A DNA stretch of 64,000 nt, taken from the NCBI GenBank assembly GCA_963971405.1, contig OZ020491.1, positions 10,286,855-10,350,854 on the forward strand. Reading direction: 5' to 3'. The DNA comes from Psococerastis gibbosa. Its lineage: Eukaryota; Arthropoda; Insecta; Psocodea; Psocidae. Shown here in pieces: positions 9,401-24,400 of this stretch. Made by a program: the position numbers and the translations under genes. The notes beneath the pieces are model-generated. The model was given only the letters and a program-made list of their open reading frames with translations. It did not search any database and had not been told where the DNA came from. The first letter of the stretch is position 1; every line of letters begins with the position of its first letter.

Positions 9401-12400
9401 CAGTCAGAAAGAGAAGTGAAGCCGAAGAGTAAGAAAAGCAAGTCGAGAAAGGGAAGTCGTCCTTCGGATATGAATACCATGAATAATTCAAATCAAGTTG
9501 AAAATAGAGAAGTTCGCCAGGCTTCAGAACCACGTACTTTGGTGCCAAGCCGCCCCAACCACAGGGGTGCTAGGGACACCAGAAGTATGGAAAAGCCTCC
9601 CTATGGAAAGAAGTCTGGAGGTCATCAGCAGCCTCATTTTGAGTCAATAGCCCCGCGGTTCAGAAAGAAATTCATGGAGGATAGCGCAACGTCTGTGAAA
9701 GCTCCTGTTACACCTTCTGATGACGATTGGGACGGAGGCAGCGTTTCATTTTCCAGCCATGGACCACCACGGCCACAGTGGAACCAATCTGCGCCAGGCC
9801 CGTTGGGAAGAGGGAGAGGACGAAGACCTGGTCAGGTATGCATAACTTTTTATAGTATTCTAATGTTATTCCCAGTATGCCTACGTGGTAAGGAAAACCA
9901 GTTGGGATCGGTAGCCCATACTGCGAAAGCATGGTTGCAGTAATTTGTTTGGTGTCAAGGAAGAAAAGGTTTTTATTAGAAGCTCTTGTTTGAAAATTAT
10001 GGTAATCGGGAATGTTTGTAAACAAGAGGTTTGAACCTTATACCATATAATACTCTAGACGCGGGCCGCGGCATTCTAGATGCACTGCATGGAAAAGTTG
10101 GGGCACCAACATATGTTTATCTTTTGCTAACGGACGACGTCACAGCCTAGATTTATGCTGGCAAAAGATTTATTTGTTCACCAGTTACCTAGCCACAGGG
10201 ACTTTGTTGCTAGGTAAACTGGTAACCCGATTGCTTTTGCCAGTGTGTGACGTCATTTTATGCTGGTTCCTCGGAAATTTTAACATTGCGCGTCGAGAGT
10301 ATTACATGGTCGAGGGTTTGAAATGTTAGTCAACGTATTTTTAATTTCCAAAATAACTTCAAAATGGCATTAAGACCCGCTACATACGGTTGACTGGCGC
10401 GCAGGTGACTAGATGAGAAATTTCTCATTGTATCAAATGGGTAGTTGCAAAAACCATAGAGTCTGCTTCAGAAGATTTCTGAGACTGGCGTGAAGCCGAC
10501 AGCACGCAGGTGCACGATTACCCCTCGACACGCCCAGGGCACGCCAGCTTATAGAAATCTTCTGAAGTAGACTGTGGGTTTGCACAACTATTCACGTAGC
10601 CCATTCCCTGTAAGGGCAAATTTTTCACTGGCATGCGAATCGTCCGTGCCTATAAAACAACAATTTAATCGGGATTCATTGATTTAGAACCCTGCGGACA
10701 CTAACCGGCGGCGTGGCGATTCACGAGTCCAAGACAACCGCTACGACGACGCGAGCCATCGTTTTCACGACCCTGTAGACAGTCGGTACCATAACGACGA
10801 TGTGAAGCAGCGCCACGAGAATCCAGTGGAGCCTCGTTACCATAATGTCAATGTTAACGTTAACGGGGGCTCCAAATATGACTCTGACTTGTCTGCAAGA
10901 TCTGGAACCTACTCTGACAGTTTCAGCGATGACATTCGCTCATCTGTTGGTAGCAATCCGCTGAGTAGCCATAGGTGTGTATTTGAAGGGTTACCCTCCA
11001 AAATAAATTGCAAGGCACTATTCTTCCATCTTCTCCGTGAGGAGGTTCAGATTAGGTGCCCATTCCATCGACCTGCTAGGGCTGTTTCCAAAAACGGTGA
11101 CGTGTTAGCAGACATTCAAGACTTAGGTGGCGTTTCCACCGACCTCGCATTGCAGAATTGACGGAAATGTTTATTTTCCTCTATGCCATAGTTAAAATTG
11201 ATCAATGATCATACAGTAAAATCATAAACAAACAAACTAAAATTAAAAAATGGCGTAATGGGATATGTTAAGTACAAACATTTTAATAAATTTCTATAAA
11301 AAGATAAATTCTAATTTCCGTCAATGTCATTTGCATTCTGCAATGCGAGATCGGTGGAAGCGCAACCTAAGTCTTGAATGTCTGCTACCACGTCACTGTT
11401 TTTGGAAATAGCCCTAGCCGGTCAATGGAATGGGCGCCTAAGGGATTTTCACGTCTTCGCATCTTAGACCATAACGCATGAGTCAGAAGCTCAGCTACAT
11501 TGAAGACACCCGGGTATTACTTTTCAAGAGAGCTAGAAAACCGATTCTCTCTCAATTCCTTATCCCTCTTAACTCGCAATTAATATGTGAGAGCTATGTT
11601 ATTTATTGTTGGCACGTGATCACAATGGCGGACGCTGATTGGCGGATGTGGAGCTAGCACGTTTTAATCTAAGGAAAGGATGGAGATCTTAAGATTCTTA
11701 AAAATAAGTCTAACTTTAGAGGAGCATGGGAGAATTTTTTTGACGCCCAAGTGTTATGTCTATCGATAGACCGTCAAACAGGGAATCCAATCAATAACTG
11801 ATATTCGAAAAAATGGATATAGACCCATTGGAAAATAGGCAACTCAATTATTACAATACAATACAATATATATTTCCTTTAAATTATACAATACATGTAA
11901 AGTATAAAATGAAATCGTCAGAGTATCGTCAAAATCAGGTAGTTCTGTCATCGTCATTGTGCTAGTGCCTCAGTGACAGTGTGGAAAGCTTTCTCTAGGA
12001 GATGGTTTCTAAGCAATTTAGGGAAGTTAGAAGCATTTCTCGCCGCTCTCAGTTCAATCGGGAGTTTTCTAAGGTAGGCGAAACCTTGTAGTATAGGATC
12101 CAGTCGCTCACACGTGGCTGTGCGTGGCACTGGCTATGCAAGGTCTCCCCGTTTACTCGTGTTGAAGGTGTGAGTGTCCCCGTTTTGTTCCCCACATTAA
12201 ATTAAAAGAAAGCTAGGAAATTGTACTTATGTGCGTTATTTTATGCAGGAGTGGGCGAAGCTTTAGCCCTGAACCGAAGTCTGTCGCGTCTGCACCGATT
12301 GTGTTCACCAATACGTCCACCCCTGGCAAGAAAACAGATTGGACTGAGATGACTGATAAAGATGATATGTCCAGAAGTTCTTCTCAGAGCAGTCTGCACC

Positions 12401-15400
12401 TACATAGCGCTCCAATTCCAAGCCTGATGCCACCCAGGTATGCTACCAATGCATATTGAAAATGAACGATAGTGTAGTTCATTCTCAATGACTCTACATT
12501 ATAATATAGAGTTGGTTCTCTTCGTTGTCAATTAAGTGAAAGTATAAATTTAATAAAAATGAGCCTCATAAAATTTTGTTGGTGTCCGATTTACGATATA
12601 CTTTACGACAACTCCATTTCGTCGGCTAATTTTTGGTCATAAGAGCCGTGTGAATTTTCTGTGTTTTCGTCGGTAGAAAATGTGACCGAAGACTCCTGCC
12701 ATGCTCGTCTTTGCGCGACACTACCAATTTTAAGAATTTATTTTTTTAACTCACTAATAAAGTTTATACCACCTCCTTATGGATGTCGTGCCAGTCATTT
12801 AAAAAAAAAATTGGGTTACTGAACAAGTTAACAAGCTAAAATGCTCCAAAACAAAAGAGCCCAAATATGTATTTAGCGTATTCACAGCATTTCGATCCCC
12901 CTAAGGGAAAGTACGAATAGAACTCCTGTTTTTCTACGGTAGAAAAATAATGCCATAAGGAAATGTATTTCAAAACATTCCCCCACTTTCCCCATCTACT
13001 TGGTTGGGAAAGCGAAAACGCCAAACGGCCATATTTGTTGTTTTGCATTTGAATTTTGGTTTTTATTTTTATTTAATTTTTAAAAAATGACCTCTGCGAC
13101 AGAAATAAATAAAAAAACAACAAAAGGAAACATATGGCAAGAGGTGGACTACAGCAGATGTTCATAAGTTAAGCGAAGGCAAAGAAACTTTGGAAGTAGA
13201 TTAGGTTAGGTCGGGTAAAGTCGAAAACTTACAGATTTTTCATGGCAAATTTTTTTCTACCGTAGAAAAACGATTTCTATTCCTACTTTCCCTTAGGGAA
13301 ATCGAAATGCAGTGAATACCCCTATTAAGTGCATAGAGATCTCCTATAGCCCACACACCAAGCTATAGTATGTGTCTAAACCAGAACGATTGTTCCACTG
13401 CAATTTGGTTTAGGTCAATGAGTGTGGGTACATCTTGTGAGTGTGGGTACATGTTGCTTCTACAACTTAAGTCAGTGTAATGTATTCCAATGAGAGTGAT
13501 CGACTAATACCTATATCTGTCCATCAGGTCCCGTGAGCGTCGTGGTACGTATCGTCGGCACGAGCGGAGTCAAAGTCGCGATTCCGGCGTTGGAGGAGGT
13601 AACGGTTCTGGAGGGGGACCGCCACATAGACGAAGAGATTTGAGCAGGGAGCGGAATAAAGGACACTACCGGTTCCATGCTGGGAACAGCCGAGAGAATT
13701 CAAGGGATAGGAAGGAGTGGCGAAAGGCTGGCAGTCGTGAAAACTCTAGGGAGAGGTAAATAAAATATACAATAGTTACTGTCCTCCGAGTTTGTACGGG
13801 GACCTGAAGAGACTGGCCAAGGACAGAACAGGATGGAAGATCTGGAGAGTGTTGCTGCAAACAAACCTCTAGTGGTTGTTTACCAGAAGAAAACTGTTCT
13901 ACGTAGGGCCATGCAAGGAAAAAAACAAATCTCACGTTGGCTACCTTTCTGTTGCTGCAAACAAACCTCTAGTGTTTGTTCACCAGAAGAAAACTGTTCT
14001 ACGTAGGGCCATGCAAGGAAAAAACAAATCTCACGTTGGCTACCTTTCTAAACATATAAATGCATCCAACGTCAACATATTTATCTTAAAATAGTTAAAA
14101 ATAGTTCATTCAATATGAAATTGTCATGTGGGTACGAAAATAATAATCTGTGCCAGCCACAGGACTTAGTTCTGTTTTTGCTTCGCTATAATCAGGCTAC
14201 TGGCTACTTACGCTCGAAATAAAGTAAAAGTAAATTTTATTTTTTAAAAAAGTAAATTTTATTTTTCGAGGAATACATTCTACATACATTTCATTAGTGG
14301 TTCAGAGGGGCACCTTTGGGAATTCCCGTGAAATATGTCTCAACCTGCGCCAAAAGGCTCAATGTAACAAGTGCACATCTACTGTTGTAGGTGGGATAAC
14401 TTAAAATGTTCCCCTCGTACACCCACAAGGGTTTGCCCCCTTAACACATGACGATGAAGGTTTCTATCCTATTTCTACCACGGACTCACCCACTTTTGGA
14501 TTTTCTCAGGGATTGGCGTCGCAGTAACAGCCGCGAAACATCTCATGAGGCCACAGACTGGAGGAAAGGAAATCGGCGGGAAGAACAGCAAGGCAGTTGG
14601 CGGAATGCGAGTGGAAACTCAACCAGCTCCAACACTCATGCGCCCCTTCCAATGTCCAACACTAGCAGCAGTGTGCATGCGCCAACGCCAGCTCAAGGCT
14701 CCACTCATGCCAGACCTAACTCTGCAAATCCTCAACCACGCGGCTTTATCAATATTCCTCCTGCAGCCCAGTCGGGTGGCTCAAATCAACAACAGGCGCC
14801 CCCTTCAAGGCAACTCTACGATCCTAGTAACCCGGCACGGCCTATTGTTGTGAATGCTTCGAATGCAAGGCCGCCTGTTACGAGGTATGGGCAGGAAACC
14901 GTTGACATTAAATAATAGTAGGGGTCTTCACAGTGTTCGTGTTATCGAGTTATACCTAGTTAATTGTGTTATATCAAATTAAGTTAACATACCGATAACA
15001 AGCTAACCAGCGTACTATCTTAAACGCACTTTCATGTTGGTTAACGTGTTATATAGCTAGCGCTGCGATCGATAGCTCAGGTTTGACCGCCGCCATCTTT
15101 GTTTTTGTCGATTGATTTGAAACACGCGTTTAAAATTTTCTAGTATTTAAATTTATTTGTATTATCTACTATGTCACAAGCAATTACCGTCAATACTAAA
15201 AATTATAATAACCAAAATGAACAAAAAATGTAAACAAGTGTTGCACTAGAATAGAGTTCTGCCACTTTCTTTAAAACCGTGCCACGAACGTCTGACTACT
15301 ACCACGATGTTTACCCTGTTAAATGTTTTCGATATAGCATGATAACTCACTTCCGAGGTCCACTCACGATTGTGTGTTAACTTGGATAGCACATCTAACT

Positions 15401-18400
15401 CGATAACTCCAACACTGTGAAGACCCCTAGTATATAGTGTAATTAACTTAGTGTGGTTCCCGCCAAATAAGAGTAATCGTTTCAGCGATAGCGGAAAGCA
15501 GGAATTTCTGCTTCTGACGCTGGCTGTTATGCTTATTTCCTTTCCTGTTAATACGTTAGTATAATCCTTGTGAGAGTTTCCTTGGTGACTTCGTGGAACT
15601 TGGAGAACATCATGAGTAGAAGAAGAGCGCAATGATCCACTGTGAAATTCTTTAATAGTGACCTGATAAAATCCATCATCAGACTAACAACACATGAAAA
15701 AACGTTGTAATAAAAGTAGACTATTAGACAGGTTAGAAAGCTTGAGATTAGGAAGGCTCGAGGCACGAGGTTCTCACGAACGATATAATGTTTCAAACTG
15801 TATCCCCACTACTCCATTAATGTACTCAACCCCCGCCTCCACCTCCCACTCCCATCCCGTAGTATATAAGCTTGCGTTTTTTCAGTGTTGTTAGTCTGAT
15901 GATGGATTTTATCCGAAACCGGTCACTATTAAAGAATTTCACTGTGGATCATTGCGTTCTTCTTCTACTCATGACGTTAGTATAAGGAAGGTTTTGTAAT
16001 GGTCTTCGAGATTTCAACGGATTTGTAAGTTTTGAGGTCCAAGGACCTAAAAGAGTGTTCCGTCAGACGATTCATCGATTTGTGGACAAACTACTCGATA
16101 GATTTCGAGGAAATTCGGTATGTATAAAAATCATGTCTCGGGAACAATTTTCCTATTTTAGGCTAACTCAATTTTGGGGGCTTCTACCCACAAATAATGG
16201 GTGGTTCTCGTCATATGCCAAGTACAGTCAAGGTTGTAAGACTAAGGATATCAATAATTCTCGTAGTTGTGACCCCAGATTTAAGTGGGCAGAACTTCTG
16301 CGCATCATTTCAGCTGTCATTTTTACATGAGCAGAACATTCCAATCCTGGTCACATATTCCTTCCACGACGATTTACCAACGTTTTTCCCGCTATCGACC
16401 ATTATTAGCTAAGGCGCTTATTCCACCTACCTCTAAGTGCAAAATACACATACGGTGACGTAGTAGCAGATATCATTAATAAAGGCGGGGTTTCCACCGA
16501 CCGACCGACCTCTCATTGCAGAATGCAAATGACATTGAAATTTTTGTTTCACTCTATGCCATAGTTAAAATTGATCAATGATCATAGAGTAAAATCACAA
16601 ACAAACAAACTAAAATTAAAAAATGGCTTTATGGGATATGTTAAGTACAAACATTTTAATAGATTGTGTGATCTATTTCAGCATGCCAAGCAAAGTATCA
16701 AGATCTGCGCCAGCAATGCAACACCAACCTGCTGGGCATCCACTGCAGTCTTCAGCGGTCATGGCTCCACACAATATGCCGCAGGTGTCAATGAGCGAGC
16801 CTACAATGCATGCACATGCGCAGAAGCACCCCATATATTTTGCCATTGCTGAAAGGTAAATTTTTTATTTAACTATATATTATTGGCAGTATTACTCGCA
16901 TGAATCTACGTCCTATAGAAGCATATTACTTACCTACGACACGTTGCTATAAAATGTTGCGGTACTATAGATATATGCAAATACCCGGGTATTGTCATCC
17001 GCCATTTTGTATCATATAATTCCTATATGGTAAGAATTGTAAGAAAGTAAAAGATTGAAAAGAACTAAAACACGGATACAAAATGGCGGATGACAGTACC
17101 TGTCTAGAAAACAGTGATCAGAGGTGACGAGTGTAACAATACTAACTAATATCGAGGTTCTATTTCTATTTTGTTGGCAGCTTCATACTGTCAATTTTTG
17201 TGTTACAGATGCGCGCGCATCTTCAAAATTCACTCTCGTCATTTTTTCATAACGTGGCTAAAGAAGTATAACTTCAAAAACGTTTCTAACGTCATAATAA
17301 TCAGTTGCAGTGTTGACCTCTTCAACCCTACAACTACCACGTTGTGAAGACATTTGTTAAGGCTTATTACATTCCTATTTAATGCGTTAGTCTAAGGAAA
17401 GCTTTGTGATGGTCGAAATTGCCGATTTTGAGATTTCAACGGAGCAGGTTGCTTTCATAAAGAAAGCCCTGGTTCGGCGTTTATTCCGTCATTAGTGCAT
17501 CAATAATTGATGAGATTTTTGTTTTAAGGAGACTATTATGTAGATACTTAACTTATCTATTATAAATTAAGTAATAATATGGTTGAGACTAATTATTGAT
17601 TCATAAATGACGGAATATTGACAAGTGGAATAGCCGTCTTTGGAAGAATTTTTTTAGAAGAGATCATGGGTAGTCGGCGCCCCAATGCATTGTATACCAT
17701 GACATTATTATATGCGTAGTATTAGTCTGCCCATTGCAATTGTCCCATCATCAAACCAGTACTTTTAGGGAAAATAGTTAACTTTAACGTTATAGGATGC
17801 AAAGTAGAATCCGCCCTTAAGAGATATCGGAGGTGGAAAAGCCATATAAGTGTAAAAATCAAATATCTCTTGAAATATCAATCGTCCACACAGGTTGGAT
17901 TAAAAAACTAGTCTCATTATATTTACAAAAATATGGGTAGACGCCCCAATTACAATACTGTGAGCCGATTGGTCCCCCACTCCAGTGCAACCCCAGAGTT
18001 TCAAAAATATCGGGAGAAAAAGGAGAATTTGTTTTTCAACCGTTCAACTTTTATTGATTGGAAAAAATAATTTTCCCGCTTCTAAAAAAATTAAAGGGTT
18101 AAAATAAATTTACTAATGCATTAAAATAGGTTAAAAAATGGTCAAGTAGCCTATTGGCTAATAGTTACTTTTACTTTTACCGCGCCTAATCCTCATGGAG
18201 GGTCGGCGGCACGACAGCAGCGTTTCCACACAGTCCTGTTGTGTGCGTCCTCGGTGGAGAGCCCCAAACTTCTCATATCTCAGGCGATCTTTCTTCCCAG
18301 TGTAACTCTCGGCCTCCCTGGTGGTCTTCTTCCTTGTATCTCCCGGTTCATTACTCTTTTGACTAGGTGGTTTTCGTCTCTACGTAGTACGTTTCCCCAC

Positions 18401-21400
18401 CAGTTCAGCCTCTTTTCTCTGAGTTTCTCCTGTACGTCACGGGTTCTCATCTCTTGCATTATATCTTGGTTTGCACGTTGGTCTCTCAGCGTCAAGCCGC
18501 AGGATCTTCTTAGCATTCTCATTTCTGCTGCGTGGATCATATTTTCTTCACACTGTCGTACAGCCCAAACACTCAGACCCATACAGCATGCACGGGCGAA
18601 CAACTTGCTAATAATAAGCCAAATCTATTGTAAATGTAAAAGGAGCATTTCATAATTTATTAACTATATTTGACGGCTCCCGTGAATTCGATTTTGTACA
18701 AAAACGGGTAGAACTCTTATTTGGTCCTAAACTACTCTACGTTTTTTTAGACATCCTCAGCTTCATGAAACCATGCGACAAATTGAAACTGCTGATGTCG
18801 ATCTGTCGAGATTTATAATGTACATCTACACGCGACAGGCAACGTTTGACGCTCTGTGGGAGAAGATGGAGCGGGCGCGAACTTTTGTCAAGACAACTCT
18901 ACGGGATTTACTATGGCTCGAGTTGAAAGTCTGCAATAACGAAAATTTAGAGCCAATTTTTTGGAAGATTGCCTATCACAACTTGATTGAGGCTCTGAAA
19001 GGTCTCATGGTTGATGAGCCAGAGAGGAAGGACTATTACAGGGAGGCCCTGGTTAATATTTTGGAAGAGGTAAGTCCGATGGCGAGATTTTTATTCGCAT
19101 TTTGTTGTTGTTGTGTTTGTGTTGTGGCTGACCCAGAATTTACTCTTAAACTGGCAATTAAAGTGAAAGAATATATCGCTCATGCACGAGAAAAGTGACA
19201 CATTTAAAAAAATTGCAAAATTGAGTTATTTATACAAAAATGTCTAGGAAAATATAGCGAATTTTATGAATGTAGTGTCACATATCTAGTTTAATTTGTT
19301 TCCATAACATTGCGTTTTGTCACTGATCCATTGTCAAGTTTGACTACTTCGGGTTTGGCAATACTGACATAATTCGGAATGTGCTCCAGGCGTTGACGTG
19401 GTAATTACACTTCTCTTTCAAGTAAACTGTCACATCTCAAAAGTATTAAGTGCTTCGATTGTACTACAAATAAAAACTAAAAAATGTTCAGAACTAAAAT
19501 TTGAATTATCTCAAAAGTCAATATTTAGATATATAAATGTTCTGTTGGTTTGTGTACGCTTCAAAAACTCAAAATGTTCTGCACCGATCGAGCTGAAATT
19601 TTAGCATGATATATAATCCGCATCAAGGATTGTTTTTATCTAATTTTTGCATCAGTCACATATCCGCGACCGCGAAAAAAAGCGAGGTAAACACTCGCTG
19701 ACAACCGCAATAGTAATGGTGCAGTCACATGCGAGCCCCGAATGGGCGAGCTGCCCCCCGCCGCAGGCTCAAGGGACGGACTGCTGCGGAACCGGTTGTC
19801 TCTTATATTTTATAACGTCAATTATTGTTAAGGGGATATATAAAATTTGCACTCCCCAATCCGTTGTTTTTATTGTGTTTTATTATTTTTTCTATTTTTT
19901 TTCTTCTCAATTTCACTTCCAGTGGCCTTACCAAGTTGAATCCACGAGAGCAGAGCTTGTTTCAAACTGCGGCAAATTTGGTAATGTGCACAGCGTTGTC
20001 AGGGGAACATGGTGGGACACGATAACGCGCTGAGACTACCAGTCAGTCTGAGTGCGTGTCGAGTCCTGGTCACCTCCGAATTAATCGTGTGACTTTCCCT
20101 AAGTGGTTCGGAATCCACTGTTATCAGTAGGTCCACCCTGTCAGCTAACTCCCCTTCTCCCCGAGGTAAAGGAGTCTGCCCTTAGGGTGCCTCAAGTTAA
20201 TAAACAGACTCACTCCCCCCGCCAGTCTAACAGGGTTGCTTAAAGCAGAAATGCTGAAAGCAGGTTCGAAATAAGAAGATCTTCTCAATCGTATCGTAAA
20301 ATAATGCAACTTGACATTTTTGTTTTCATTTTAAGGGTTTCCGTTACTATGAAGATCTGATAGAAGGCCTTGAAACGAATTACAATTTCAAACTGGACGA
20401 CTACACGAGCGAGCGTGGCCACGCCGATAAGTCGAAAAACATTGCTTTGGCCATTCTTTCAGCTCAGAAGTTGTTGCTTTCCCTTGGTGACTTGGCTCGG
20501 TACCGTGAGCAGATGTCAGAGTCTGGTGTTTTTGGAAAGTCGAAAATGTAAGTGCTTGTTAGCTATCCGAATCGCTTTCAGATAAGAAGATAAAAATTTG
20601 AGCGGATGTAGGGCTTGCCTGCCGAAAACGGTTAATCCTTCCACCTGTCATCTAAACATGTGACTTTCGTACAATTTGAATATATTTCGTATTTGTCCCC
20701 ATACATTTTCGGAAATAGGGATAATTTAGCGTCCCTATCCTACTTTTGGGGACACCGGGACATGTGCTGAAAAAATGGACGAATGGTCACCTTCGTGCTA
20801 CTGCGCATTTGGTTAATAAAAAATTCAAACGGTGCTGAATATAAGCTATTTTTCGTCCAAAAAACCTTCCTTTTGGAAAGAATCGAAATATCGGAATATT
20901 TAATTATCCCCAATGACAAGTCCTACGAGACATTAGGTCATTCCCTCTGTTCTATTTCCAATTTCAAAGAAATTGCCGATCGTAAAGCTATAAAAAATGG
21001 CCGTCCTGAATTCTTTTCCGAGGTATTTCAGAAGGCCCAAGAATAGTATCCTAAAGCCATACTAGACCGAGTCTCAATTAGCAATTACATAACAGTGTCA
21101 TGCAGTATTTCTTTACCGAGGCTTTGCAAGCGATGGTGGGAATTGCCCTTAATCTGCGGTTGCTATGAAGTTGTAGATAGTGTTGGGTGAGGGAGAGGAA
21201 ATATCGTTCGAGTTAGACACACAGTACTCGATATGAACGTGTATTTTGTAGATATTTATTTAATTATTTATTATTTATTTTATAGTTTCCTTATTGCAGG
21301 TACTATACAAGAGCTCTTTCTCTAAATCCTAAAAGCGGGCGTCCTTACTATCAATTGGGTGTTATTTCGTTTATTTCTGTAAGTATCATTTTGTTCTGTG

Positions 21401-24400
21401 ATTCTTAGACTACATGATTGTCAGGACATGTAGAGTGGTGGAACAGACTCTGACTTTCACCCGAAAGGTTGTTGGTTCGAGTCCTACACTAGTTACATTT
21501 TCTAGGCCATGCTTCGGAGTGCATGTAAAGTAGGCGGTCCCGGGCTTTCCTAGTTGAGTGTAAGAGAGGGTTTTATAGCCCTAACTCCGCTAGGTTGGCT
21601 TAGTAATAAAGCGAAAAAGTCATTATTTAATTTTAATTTAATTGCATCTGTGAAATGAAATGAAAAACGGCTTTATATTAGGCGAGCATTAGCCCCGATG
21701 AACCTATTTTGGGGCTATATTAGTTATTGGCATAAACGTGACTTATTGTTTTCTTTTTCAGAAACGGAAATTCGATGCTGTTTATTACTACATGCGGAGT
21801 TTAATGGTTGCACACCCCCAGCGTTCGGCCAGGGAGAGCTTACTCACGTTATTTGAAGAATTTCGGAAGAAGGTTAGAAAGAAAGACAATTATGAGAATT
21901 ATATAACTTGTGGTAATGCATTGTGTTTAGTCTGTGGTTGTGTTTAGAACCAACTTACTCGTTGCGAGGCGCCGGTGTCCTTGTTCAAGAGACTCACAGG
22001 CTCTGGACAAGGAGGTACCACACCAGCTATCGTCTTCGGCACACACAAAATGCTAAATAAATTCTCAATTGAAAATCATCCTGATCTGATGTTGGGCAAT
22101 ACAAAAATTTCCCTATCTCCCGTTGTTAAAAACCTTGGAGTGATGCTTGACTCCACCCTTTCGTGGCACGAACAAGTATCCAGTATTTGTAGAAAAGCCT
22201 TTTTCAGCCTGCATTCACTACGCTCACTCCAAAGCTTTCTACCCAAAAGACTCAAAATTCGGCTAGTTCAGTCACTTGTATTTCCACATTTCGACTACTG
22301 TGATAGCCTCCTTACTAATCTTTCCGTTGACTTGCAAGCAAGACTGCAACGTGCACAAAACTGCTGTATTCGCTTTTGTTGCAATACCCCCTACAGAGAC
22401 AGGGTCACCCCATTTTATGTTAGTATTCCTTGGCTTAAACTCGAAGGTAGATGGAAGCTGCATCAAGGTACTTTAATATATAAAATCCTCAATGGCTTTG
22501 CTCCTTCATACTTTCGGTCCTTTTTTCAGCCTCTGTCAAACCGTCACTACAACACTCGAAGGGACGATCTTCTCGTTATACCTACTCATTTAACCCAAAC
22601 CTTTCATGCCTCCTTCCTCGTCTCGTCAGTTCTCCTATGGAACTCCCTCCCCACCCACATAAAAGAATCTCCCTCTCTTCCAATTTTCAAAGTTCGCTAT
22701 CGGGAGCATCTAATTAGACTAATACACTAGATTCGCCAAGATCTGATGTGGCTTCGCTCTCCATGTGTGAATGAGTGTTATCATTTTTTGTGTATTGCAA
22801 CTATTTTTGTATTTACAGCTCTGTAACAATAATTAACTAGCCCACTAGTTGAGTGTAAGAAAGGGCCCGAAGGCCCTAACTCCGCTAGGGGAGCCTAGTG
22901 CAATAAAGAAACAATTATTATTATTATTAATTATTATTACCATCGTCAGCTAGAAGTCCCACATGAGGCATATGAGTAGTTGACATAAAAGTAATTTATA
23001 TATTATGTATGTGTATAAACAGGGTAGGACCCAGAATACTACCCTGTGGGACGCCTGTAGTAAGCGGCACCCATTAGATGATTCTACGGAGCCGCCTGAA
23101 TACAATTTCCACTTCTTGCAGTCTGTCCTGGAGATGTAATTTGTCTAACCCTGATGGTCTCTTACATTTTCCTTATAGTACGAATCAGTGAATAGGACTA
23201 AAGTCGCCGAAGAAAAGAATGTCATTGAGAAAGAAAGGAAGGAGTCTGCGCGACTTCGGAGGGAGATTTGGATTCATCCGTGTGCCCGAAGAAGACGTGT
23301 CCATAGAACAACGTCCACGTCGACGGATTCCCGCCGGTTTGATAGCGACGTCGAAGACTTGTCGGCCATGTCACCCGCTGACATCAACAAACAGCTGACT
23401 ACTAGTTATCTTTACGTGCATGGCAAAATATTCTCCAAAGTTGGGTGAGTTTACATTTTTGCATTCCTATTTATATGTTATTATTGGGACAGCTTTGTGA
23501 TCGTCGAAGTTATCGATTCTGAGATTCCAACAGATTTACACGTGTGGTACCAGGAAACTAGAAAAGTTTTTTTGTAAGTAACTCGATTGGAGGCCAAACT
23601 ACTTGTTCCCACAGTTCACACGGAGCCAAACAAGGAAGCAGAGGTCTCCTATGTCACTTATAAAATCGAGCTGCCGTCGTAGCCTGGGTCTTGCTCTGAG
23701 ATGCTCGACTATTTGGCGTATGGTGTATATACACATGTGTCCCATTGATAGGGCTGAGCAGCTGAGGATACTAGTGAGGTCACAGGTGGCGGATAGCGCA
23801 AAGACCACCAGATATGGAATATGACGAATAAGCAGTCCCCGACCAAGCAGCGGTATAGTTGGAGGGTGTGGTGGCAAGTCTGGTAGTGCAGACTTTTCTA
23901 GGAAAAGCCACAGTAGCCCTAGGATGACTAACTATGTGTAAGGGGGCGAATACTTGTCACCCCTAAATAAGCAATCACTACTAGGCTATTATTTTGTCCT
24001 GGGCTGGGAAAACTGGCTCCAAAGGAACTCAATGAAGAGTCAACGGCACAAAGATGCAGAAAGTAGCGGGAAACCACTGCAATTAGAATTCCCTTGTACA
24101 GTCATCATGACTAAGTACATGTGATACTTGGCTTCCTTTGGGGAGTCCGAAGTACGGTATATATACTGTATGTGTTTACAATTGCCATGATGATCGCCAA
24201 TATTCGATAGATTAGGCAATCGAAGAAGAAGAAGAAATACGTCCAAGCAATCTGATAATGCTGTGTCCTTCTTGCTTGATAAGACTTTAAATAATTAATA
24301 AAATCTGGGCTATAATATAAATACTAAGAATGTTCCCTGACGTTTTGCCCCAACTGGGGCTATAATTTCATTAGTGTAAAAGGTTGGGTGGGGGATGTTC

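Noticed and set aside
10975-11161. Open frame continuing from SMG6 exon 3
   Set aside because: It runs past a donor into the MITE at 11052; the repeat's other copies show the same codons, so it is not SMG6.
13876-14094. 72-residue frame with internal repetition
   Set aside because: It arises from the 99-bp tandem duplication in an SMG6 intron.
18239-18655. 138-residue plus-strand frame
   Set aside because: It is the antisense shadow of the LINE ORF2 C-terminus on the minus strand.
21873-21947. SMG6 exon 11 extended to the stop at 21945
   Set aside because: The extension has no family similarity; the donor GTTAGA at 21873 joins in phase to exon 12 (FRKK then YES).
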